From positions 143,848,741-143,912,740 of the forward strand of contig CM043945.1 of NCBI GenBank assembly GCA_014529385.2: a stretch of DNA of 64,000 bases, read 5' to 3'. Each line of letters begins with the position of its first letter. The stretch's first letter is position 1. Below are positions 55,838-64,000 of this stretch, piece after piece. Made by a program: the position numbers and the translations under genes. The stretch is from Adiantum capillus-veneris. Its lineage: Eukaryota > Streptophyta > Polypodiopsida > Polypodiales > Pteridaceae. The notes below the pieces were generated by a model that was not told where the DNA came from, searched no databases, and saw nothing but the letters and a program-made list of their open reading frames with translations.

Positions 55838-58006
55838 AAAGTTCGGAGCAATGATGTGCATTTCAATGAAGCCAAGTTTCACGCTAAGCCAGAGAATACA
55901 GAGGAGATCAGAAGAGTTGTCTTCAGGGAAGATGGACCTAGTGTTAGCACATCAAGACAGCATGGTCAGGCTCAGGAATAGCCTATAGTGGCTAGAGAGG
56001 CAGAATCGGTTGTGGTGAGACGTTCTGAGCGTGTCTCCAAACCACCTGATTGTTATGTGCCATCTCTAAATTATGTCATGCTCACAGATTGCGGAGAAAC
56101 ATCTTGTTACAAGGAAGCATTACAAGTGGTTGACTCGAAAAAATGGCAGTTGGCCATGCAGTCAGAGATGACAGCTCTGCATAAAAACCAGACATGGAAG
56201 CTAGTTAAATTACCACGGGGCAAAAAGGCTCTACCATGTAAATGGGTTTACAGGTATAAGATCACCGCTCATGATAGTCAGCCAAAGTACAAAGCAAGGC
56301 TTGTTGCCAAGGGCTTTAAGCAAGAACAAGGCATTGACTTTGATGAAGTTTTCTCTCCGGTGGTCAAGATGACTACATTAAGATGCTTTCTTGCATTGGT
56401 TGCCATATTGGATTTGGTGTTGCACCAAATGGATGTCAAGACAGCGTTCTTGCATGGTGATTTAGATGTGGAAATTTACATGCATCAGCCAGAAGGGTTT
56501 GTTGAGAAAGGCAAGGAAGATTTGGTATGCCAGTTGTTAAAGAGTCTTTATGGCTTTAAAAAATCACCGAGGGCATGGTACCATAAGTTCCACCAGTTTA
56601 TGCTTTCTCAAGGCTACAAACGTAGTGAGTTCGATCACTGTCTATATACAAAGAAGGCTAAGGATGGCAGTTGGCTGATCCTTATTTTGTATGTGGATGA
56701 CATGTTGATTGCTGGCAAACACTTGCAAACACTTGGAAGAAATTTCAGCTTTGAAGTCAAAGATGGCAAAATCGTTTGACATGAAATACATGGGTGAGGC
56801 AAGTCATATACTTGGTATGCGCATTGAGAGAGAAAAATCAAAGAAGTTGATTTGGTTATCTCAAACAGAGTATATTGACAAGGTTTTGCAATGTTTCAAT
56901 ATGGAGAAGGGAAAGGCATTGAGTGTTCCATTGCCACCATATGTGAAACTTAACAAACAAGATTGTCCTGTGTCTGAGGAAGAAAAGGCTGAAATGGATA
57001 AGATTCCATATGCGTCTGCAGTGGGTAGTTTGATGTATGCAATGATTGCTACACGTCCGGATATTGCATTTGCAGTGGGAGTGGTTAGCAGATATATGTC
57101 AAACCCCGGCAAGAAACATTGGGAGGCAGTGAAAGGTATCATGAGATACTTAAAACATACAAAGAGTATGCGCATATTCTATGGTAGTCAGGATTTGAGT
57201 ATCAGAGGATACACTGACTCAGATTATGCAGGAGACTTGGATAAGAGGAGATCTACATCATGCTATGTCTTTACATTGGCTGGAGGTGCCATATCATGGC
57301 AATCTCAATTACAAGATTGTATTACGCAGTCTACTACAGAAGTTGAGTATGTTGCAGCAAATGAGGCATGCAAAGAAGCTATTTGGCTTGGTAGATTGGT
57401 AGCATGCTTGGGAATCAAAGTAGATATGCCAGAGTTATATTGTGATAGTCAAAGTGCTATACAATTGGCAAAGAATCCAGTGTTCCATTCGAAGACTAAG
57501 CATATTGATGTGAAATATCACTTCATTAGGGAAGTACTTGAAGACAAGCAGATACAACTGCTGAAGATCCACACCAAGGACAATCCTGCTGATCTTCTCA
57601 CAAAGGGACTTCCAAGAGAGGGCTTTGTGCATTGTCGTGAGTTCTGGGCATTGGATAGATGGCAGCTATTAAATCTTTGTACATTTATGTTCATAGATTT
57701 ACAGTTACTTAAAGTGCCACATTGGACTTTAAGTGGGAGGTTGTTGGGATTAAAGCCCAAGTGGCCTCTTATACGGGTATGGCCGCCCGGCCGCCTAACT
57801 CACTTATCACTAACTCTTTGTATATACTCACTTATACTTTTGTGGATAATAAGGTTTTAGGAAATAACCCTTCAAAACGAATTCTCTGGGTACTGTGTAA
57901 GCTCTCTGTGTATCTGTGTGTGTGTGTGTGTGAGTTGATCTATGCTCCGCTCCGCGACTTCACTCTCTATGTATCTTCAGACCTAAAAGTAATATTATCT
58001 AATCCA
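55838..58006 (+). mobile_element. Element J: Ty1/copia 3' half with LTR
   Basis: Begins inside the region that matches H near 50270 and runs through RT ('CKWVYRYKITAHDSQPKYKA', 'LYVDDMLIAG'), RNase H ('YCDSQSAIQLAKNPVFHSKT'), the untranslated end, the purine tract AAGTGGGAGGT and an LTR (57742 to about 58006, starting TGTTGGGATTAAAGCCC). The 5' half (Gag, protease, integrase) is missing. RT-RNase H is in two frames; it is broken. J is related to H but has a different LTR, except over 56151-57052 where the two are almost identical. Confidence 0.88.
57742..58006 (+). repeat. Element J 3' LTR
   Basis: Starts TGTTGGGATTAAAGCCCAAGTGG. It shares with H only the first bases and the purine tract. 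The outer end is uncertain (58006 or 58009, both CA). Contains a short GT run near 57918. Confidence 0.7.
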
Positions 58007-58009
58007 TCA

Positions 58010-58990
58010 CAAGTTCTTATCCCACCTCTTCTCTTATCTTGGCCCCTCCAAATTCCCCCACACTTCACCACAACTCCTTATGCACGATTCTCTAGTTTCA
58101 TAGTGATTTAATAAATTAATATTTATTATATTTGATCTCTTTTAAGTGAGTCTTTTTGCAGATATTGTCACACTCCTATAGATACCCAAGCACCTTTGTT
58201 GCAGCAAGCAATAAAATTTTTTCAGATGCTCCCTTACTTGTTTACATTATGTTGTAAAATCCATTGTTTCTAATGTCATGGGTTCTACTTTCTTTGATTG
58301 AACTCTTATTGAGATGACTTGTCATACCACTACTTACATGAGCTCAGTTGGTGTGCGATGATTGCTAACACATTCCAGTCTATTCTAATTTTATATCAAA
58401 CAGGTCATTTAATTTTCACTTTTTATTCCATGTCTAGTCCATTGGTCACAGGCACATAGATTTGCCGCTTTAGGCAGCATTAGTGCAGATTCGTCGATTT
58501 AGGCAGCACGTCTTATTGGTGTAGATTCGCCGATTTAGGTAACACCAATCACAAAATCATGCTGCAATGGCTGTCCACCACTGCAACTGGTATGATTTTG
58601 TTACTAGAGTACACAAATTGAAGGATATTTGAATTTGGATTTGAAATGGGTACATGTTGACAGATGTTTGGATTTGGATTTGGAATGGATATATGTTGAT
58701 TTTCTATCACGATAGTATTTTACTTGAGAATGATGGGAATGGATTATTGAATGATGAGTGTGACCAATGATATCCTGATTCATCAGGGTATGACATATAC
58801 TGCTTATTCTTGTGGTATGGGACACTAGAATAGGCAGTATGTGGATGACGGCAGGCATAAGAAATCTTGTCTAATTTTATGAATTTTTCTTTTACTTTTT
58901 GATACATACTTTTCATCATTGCTTTTCACAAGTATTGTTTGCAGATTTTTATCTTTGCAATTGAGGACAGTTGCTTTCCAACGGAGAGGT
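58010..58990. other. Unassigned stretch with a degenerate triple repeat
   Basis: No gene is recognised. Three units of a degenerate repeat lie at 58458-58486, 58487-58522 and 58523-58550, each starting 'agatt(t/c)g(c/t)cg' and holding 'ttaggcagca' or a variant. Near 58604-58690 a short 'ggatttggatttg' repeat occurs twice. Confidence 0.55.
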
Positions 58991-58992
58991 AT

Positions 58993-59455
58993 GTTATGGA
59001 ATTGTTATTTTACTATTTATTGTAGTTGACAGGTGGAAAAGGCTTGACCGACCTAGGCTATTGCAAAAGGATATTATACTTTATGTACATTTTATTATTC
59101 AAGTGCTCTTTTATGAGCTTTGGCCATTTATGACCGGCCGGCCAATTTGTACTCAATTTGACCATTCAAGAAATCTATAAATCAAATACGTGCAAGAGGA
59201 AAATGGTCACTCTTGCACGGGGGGAGATTGCACCCACTGTCTGTGTCTTCTTCTCTCCTCCTCTCTTCTCTCTCGCCGTGCCGGCGTAGCACTTCGCTCT
59301 AGGAGGTGCGTCTACACGTGCTCTTTCGCTCTATCCCGCTCTCTGTCTTTCTCTGTTCATGTTGTGCTCGACTATGGATTTGTGCGAGTCGGCAAGTACA
59401 TAGATTTATTCGTTTATGTCTTGGTATGTGCTACTTTGGGTATTATGCAGGGCAG
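58993..59455 (+). repeat. Possible LTR with promoter
   Basis: A purine-rich 'acggagaggta' is followed by TGTTATGGAATTG at 58993, as at a polypurine tract/LTR border. A TATA-like 'tctataaatc' lies at about 59172-59181, then a CT-rich leader-like stretch (59228-59280). The right end is not defined; LINE sequence starts near 59456. This could instead be a host promoter region. Confidence 0.35.
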
Positions 59456-59945
59456 CCAGGCTTCCGGCTGTAGCAATTTTTGTTATGACTTTTTCAAGGA
59501 CACAAAGAAATATTTTTTTGTGAATCACATCCACCCCCAAGGGGGCCCCCAGATGCCTGAAGATATTCCCTTTTGAGACAATCTCACTTGACCAATCAAA
59601 AGGGTTGAAGGAGTTGTTTTTTGACAGGGAGATCAACCTTGGCTTCTCAACATTACACTTGGAACCCGAGGCCATAGAGAGCGTTTGCACAATCTCCAGG
59701 GCTTTCCTGACAATGTGAGGGCACGCCTCTAAAAAGAAGAGTGAATTGTCTGCAAATAGTTTTGCAAGGAGCTGGTCATTGCCAAGAAATTCAAGCCTTG
59801 TATCTCCCCTCTTGCAACACTGGCTTCAAGCATGGTGATGAGAGGATGCAACCCTATGGAAAAATGTAGGGGGCCCAGGGGGCATCCTTGTTTGATCGAT
59901 CTTTTGACCTCAAAGGAGCCTATAATTCTATCATTAAACAAAAGA
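59456..59945 (-). pseudogene. LINE K ORF2, reverse transcriptase part
   Basis: RT motifs in two frames: 'FNDRIIGSFEVKRSIKQGCP' followed by 'LGPLHFSIGLHPLITMLEAS' (59800-59938), the block before the catalytic centre. A worn catalytic stretch follows near 59740-59760 (plant L1 relatives have 'FADDSL' there), then 'IVSKGNIFRHLGAPLGVD' (about 59530-59590), as in plant L1 elements. The frame changes near the catalytic stretch. The match ends abruptly near 59456 ('KIATAG'). Confidence 0.8.
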
Positions 59946-59959
59946 TATGTCCTTACTCT

Positions 59960-60343
59960 TCTCTACCATATTGAAATGCCCAACCATCAGCCAATCCCCT
60001 TCTATCAGAGAATCCCTAAGATGCATCCACAATTTGGCTCTATCCTTTGCATGCCAAGGTCCATACACATTCACAATGGAGAGGGGTTAATCCTCTACAA
60101 GATTCTAACTCCAATGGATTTTTTGGAGAGGTGGCTATGGAGAGGTGGCTAAGAACCACCTTAGGTTCCAATTCTCTATCTACAATAAGTAGTACACCAT
60201 TGAATCCTTCACTTTCTTCCCCATAGAAAACAAGATTTTCCCCTACAGCCTGCTTTCTCCTTCTTAACTTCATCCCATAAGAGGGCACTCTTTTTTCGGG
60301 TCTTTAAACCCTTCACATTCCAAGAATGGATAGCAAGAGTATC
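59960..60343 (-). pseudogene. LINE K ORF2, endonuclease start
   Basis: An ATG at about 60343 opens 'MDTLAIHSWNVKGLKTRKKS', the usual 'SWNVRGL' start of plant L1 endonuclease. Shifted frames then give 'GENLVFYGEESEGFNGVLLI' and, near 59970-60060, 'GDWLMVGHFNMV'. The second half of the endonuclease and the RT fingers are deleted. Confidence 0.72.
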
Positions 60344-60384
60344 CATCATTCAGAGAGAGGCACAAATTCTTCAAAATCCAACCC

Positions 60385-62040
60385 TTATTCAATCACCACA
60401 TCCCTGGTTCTAGGAGAATCTGGGGGTTCCAAGTCAGGGGATTTATTTTCTTGAAGCATTGTGAAGGGGTTGTGAAGAGCAATGACCCACGACCCCCCTT
60501 TCTGTTGCACGGGGGGAGGGAGAGAGCCTTTCCCTTTCACAAGTGACATGGGATCCCTTGCCATTTCCTTTACCCTTTTGGACCTCTTCAAACCAGGGAT
60601 TTGCACTACCGACTTAGTTGTCACTGTCATAAACTTAGGTATTAGAGGAGGAGAAGCTATGTGGGCCTTCGGGGATTTGCAATGTGATGTTTCCCTTTTC
60701 CAAAGTTTTCTCCTGATGTTTTGGTGTCCACCTTGTCACAAATCCTATCCTCCTTTACCTCCCCTAATCCTGCCCCTTCGATACTCTTTACCTGATTCAC
60801 ATTACCTTCCACCAGGGCATCCTCACCATGGCAATGGTTTTCGTTCCCTTTGACGGAGTCTTGTGCTTCAGGATGGGCCCTTCACTTTAGCCTTCATGTG
60901 GAGATTCTTGGCAAAGTGTCCAAATTTGTTACACTCAAAACAACCCTAAAATTGAGAAGGATAGTCATCAGCCCAGCTCTGATAATTAATCACCATGCTC
61001 TTGGGTGGTGTCTTTGGAGACATTCCATCCAATACATACCCTATTAGAGGACCTTCCTAGAACTCTCTTGTTAGGAACAAACAAGGGGGTATCCAATTGA
61101 CTGGCAAGCATCATGATATTATCCCACATCCAGCTAGGCAATCCCTCAAACTCGACCCTGACTGGATGAAAACCTTAAAAGGATTCTATCGAGTCAAAGA
61201 CTGGCTCCCATGACACTACACAAACAGTAATACTGTTAAAAAAGAGGGGACCTTTATTATGGATCATCAAGATGTCAGATACTTCTTTCAACCTAACCGT
61301 ACAAAAACCCTTGGCTAAGTAAGAGGTACTCTCAATTGCTCCTCCATGCCCAAGAATTTGCCGTCCCTACAGCCATTGAGTTAGCTCATGCCTGTTTGGG
61401 ACTCTTCCACCACCAGTGTAAGCTTAGCTTGCATAGACAACTGCTTTTTAATTAGAGCTCCCAAAATTTCCATTGTAATAGCCTCTCCGACCTCCACCTG
61501 TTGCGATATAGATTTCTTTAAAGCACTAAAGACTCTATCCACCAACCTGTCTACAAGAGACCCACTACTTTCAGTATGTGAGCAAGTTCTTTTGTTACCG
61601 TTTGGGCCGATCTCAATCTGTCTGTTAACTTCTTTCAGTTCATGATCCAACCGATCCTTCACACTCTTTAGTTTTTTAAGGTCTCCCTCACTTGATGACT
61701 CAACTGATGTGGCTTTATTGTTGTCCTTAGAGTTGAGACCCTTGAGAATGCTGGCAAATGATACTCCTGTTATGAGAGATGCAGAGCCGATTACCATCTT
61801 GTCCCATACACAAATTGGACCATGGGACTCAGTAAGCTTAAGGGTCTTTACCTTGGTCGATGGATGCAAGTCTGACCCATCCCCTTCATCCATTCGCACT
61901 GCTACTTCATTTTGAGAAAGTTTCCTTTCCGTGAGTATCTTTAAGAATTTAACGATATCCTCCTCCATGCGAATTGACTCAATCTCCATAACTAACGCCG
62001 TAAAAATCCAGCCCTTTTTGGCGCGGGGGAGTGGTGGCAA
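60385..62040 (-). pseudogene. LINE K ORF1
   Basis: The N-terminal part (61381-62040, about 219 codons) is Ser/Lys-rich with a potential coiled coil ('LKKLKSVKDRLDHELKEVNR'). Next comes a worn DUF4283-like RNA-binding region (61050-61330: 'AKGFCTVRLKEVSDIL', 'VRVEFEGLPSWMWDNIMMLA'). A zinc knuckle follows near 60890-60950 ('CFECNKFGHFAKN', final Cys lost), then a basic tail (60385-60630, 'GLKRSKRVKEMARD'). This order is that of plant L1 ORF1. Stops and frame changes separate the parts. Confidence 0.72.
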
Positions 62041-62050
62041 GAGAGCGGCA

Positions 62051-63002
62051 TAGTGCGGCCAATCGAAGGGGTAACGACTTAATACAAAGGGTGGCTTGAC
62101 ATAATGTGTTTTAGGAATAACGATAGTAATCTCTGTAGAAGAAACACGATATGAGGGCTAACACTAGAATACAAAAATAAAAATAAAAATAAACAATTAA
62201 TAGAGTTATTAATCGTTGGACGAGTAGATAGACGAAGGCCAAAACAGCCATGAATAGGCTAAACGCCCCATATTAAGGACATTGAGATTGAGAATGCTCA
62301 ATCTTCATGAAATCTCCAAGATTTTGAGCGCCGAGGAGTGTCGCAAAGCTGATGACGATGGCTTTCAAAGGCACTTGTTGACGGTTTGTGCTTTGACTCT
62401 ATTTACGACTACTGAGATAGGGCTTTTATTTTTTTCATTATAAAAAATCATGTCCCAGTAGGACTAGATTCACTTAAGCGTGAAAGCGGACATGCGAGAT
62501 CCAGTATTAAACCCGGGTGCCTGCGAATAATGATCATGGCATGTCATCATAACCGTCCCTCCACTAGCACTTCAGTGCTCCACATTTCAAACCCGTCAAT
62601 CCCTTATCTTTGTCCCATTACAGGGATTTGTCCTTTTATCGGGGCCTTTACCCTAGCAATATTAACCGCTCATGGGTATGCTAATAATCGCACTCAAGGA
62701 GTTGGGGGGTGGGTATGGGCGCAGGCGAGTGACAGTGAATTTTATTGCAGGGCTTAAAACCAACGTTAAGAATCCATGAGAGACTTAAGGATCGGCAGAG
62801 GGTAGTATCCCAAGGCTAATGCTAAGCATGAAGAGCAGGAGACGTTCTCCACCACATCTCAAGCGGAAAAAACATGCTTAGGCTAGGTGGCACCAGGGCG
62901 ATTGCATAGGATTGATGACAAACCCCCCAACCTGAACAACTCTAAATGCTAACCAAAAAGAATCTTCATTTCTCTCAGGTTTTCACAATAGCTAACCTAA
63001 CT
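62051..63002. other. Unassigned stretch
   Basis: The first 200 bases may be LINE 5' leader (an A-rich 'aaaataaaaataaaaataaa' run lies near 62173). The rest shows no gene. A tRNA-like 'agatccagtattaaaccc' near 62491 resembles an inverted B box but lacks a matching A box or clover-leaf. The 75-codon frame at 62530-62757 has no known motif. Confidence 0.45.
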
Positions 63003-63019
63003 AGTATTCGTCGTCATTC

Positions 63020-63220
63020 TTTTTTTTTTTAGTAGAACTCACAATAGTGAGTGGTAGTATATTAGAAAACCAAAAAGAATACAAGCCCAACCCTGCTAAC
63101 ACACCAAGGCAGGGCACCATCAAACAACCATATACAAGGACTCAATACATCGGTTGATCCGGAAGCCACCCCAACAAAAGACCCGAACACCAATTCTTTT
63201 ATGTTGCTTTGTTAAGAATG
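63020..63220 (-). mobile_element. LINE L1: short 5'-truncated LINE end
   Basis: A T-run (63020-63030, the A-tail in minus sense) is followed by 'agtagaactcacaatagtgag', homologous to the LINE end at 63252. The unit is only about 190 bp. It is flanked by direct repeats AGTATTCGTCGTCATTCT (63003-63020) and AGTATTGGTAGTCATTCT (63221-63238), 16 of 18 alike, which is the target duplication. Confidence 0.72.
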
Positions 63221-63237
63221 AGTATTGGTAGTCATTC

Positions 63238-64000
63238 TTTCTTTTTTTTTTGGCAAAACTCACAATTGTGATTGATTGTATTAGAAAGAGAACAAAAAAT
63301 TACAGATCAATCTCAAGCCTAGGCCGAGCCTTGAGAGGCGGATATTACATCAGACTTTACAACCATAAAGGCTTTGATCAAATGGCTTGTGCTGCCCAAA
63401 TCCAATCATTCGAGTCATGACTTTTACTTATCGTATATATCAATTCTTTGCTTTCTTGAATAATTACTAAGAAATTGGCCACAAAAACTTCATTATTGAA
63501 GACACTGCAGTTCTTGACCTTCCAGATATCATAGAAGAAGCAAAATCTAACAATTTGGGTACAGATAAGAAGGGCAGGACTCCGAAAGCGTTTTCCTCCA
63601 AGAGAAAGATCCTTCTTGAAGAAACCAATCTTCCATGTTCTTTGAATCCATTTGCACACCTTCCCTGCCAAACCTCTTATGGTTGGACATTCAATAAAAA
63701 GGTGTGATAGGTCTTCAATAGCCCCCCGGCAACCAGAGCATCTATCGGATCCTATACCTCGTGCCTGAATCTTGACGCCCGTCAGCAGGGCTCCCCAAAG
63801 AACCTTCCATCAAAACACCTTCATGAAGTGGCGCCATTGTGGCTTCCAAATGTTTAAGGTGACCTCAGTACACCGAGCTTCTGTCCACTGTATTTTCCAC
63901 TATTTGTTTAAGGGGGTAAACCAGTCGTCCTTGTTCATGAGCTCCTGATATATGATCTTGGTTTGGGGTTTGAAAAAAGAACTATCTTTGGGCCATTTCC
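63238..64000 (-). mobile_element. LINE L2: 3' end of an L1-type LINE, runs off the window
   Basis: The A-tail in minus sense is the T-run at 63238-63251. The minus strand then gives a 3' untranslated end and, at 63378-63671 and beyond, the C-terminal part of ORF2. A zf-RVT zinc-binding domain is visible about 63655-63820 ('SDRCSGCRGAIEDLSHLFIE', 'CPTIRGLAGKVCKWIQRTW'), as in plant LINE ORF2. The 5' part lies to the right of the window. Confidence 0.8.

Larger units (their letters stand above)
59456..62050 (-). mobile_element. LINE K: L1-type non-LTR retrotransposon, internally deleted
   Basis: The minus strand shows ORF1 (62040 to about 60390) and ORF2 (from about 60343). ORF2 starts as an AP-endonuclease and jumps to the RT palm and thumb, so about 1 kb or more of ORF2 is missing. 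Its 3' end is cut off near 59456 and no A-tail is seen. Several frame changes and stops lie in ORF1 as well. It is dead. Confidence 0.82.

Noticed and set aside
62440-62520. tRNA-like or SINE-like sequence
   Set aside because: A weak B-box-like stretch only; no A box, clover-leaf or tail.

Overview
The window reads as a piece of a large, repeat-rich plant nuclear genome. It holds no intact host gene. Almost all of it is LTR retrotransposons of both the Ty3/gypsy and Ty1/copia orders, often inserted into one another, plus LINE remnants and small inverted-repeat DNA elements. The only host-type protein signal is degraded pentatricopeptide-repeat (PPR) sequence, with motifs such as 'ALVDMYAKCG' and 'DAITYACILKACG'. 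That wording is, from memory, like the large PPR families of ferns and other seed-free plants, so a fern is my best guess. This is inference, not proof.

Layout, left to right. 1-345 is the end of an LTR, followed by a minus-strand PPR fossil (346-1429). Element A (1430 to about 10945, minus) is an old gypsy copy whose two LTRs each carry a copy of a small 41-bp-TIR transposon. The right-hand copy also holds a 913-bp element that is one giant inverted repeat. Element B (about 10950-15750, minus) is a gypsy remnant with a Gag piece and a 2.8-kb LTR, lying against the Gag gene of element C (minus, same family as A and F). C is split by element D (16291-23783, target duplication GTGGG). D is a well-bounded LTR element with Gag and protease ORFs and an unrecognised ORF where reverse transcriptase would be expected.

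Element C's LTR ends at 26029 against a plus-strand PPR fossil. That fossil is itself split by element E (26342-32349, plus), a gypsy element of an unusual pol lineage. After an unassigned stretch, element F (33949-42852, minus) is a very young, whole-looking chromodomain gypsy element that landed inside a CA microsatellite.

Element G (about 43.1-53.2 kb, minus) is a decayed gypsy copy split by copia element H (46818-52645, target duplication ATCCG). Further right are a gypsy Gag fragment (I), a copia 3' half (J) that shares a sharply bounded near-identical tract with H, a possible solo LTR, and an internally deleted L1-type LINE (59.46-62.05 kb). At the right edge two LINE 3' ends sit side by side.

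Most of the interest lies in the 913-bp foldback element and its TIR-element host, in the Gag-protease-only element D with its unknown ORFs, in the H/J mosaic, and in the layered insertion history that target duplications and LTR divergence let one read.
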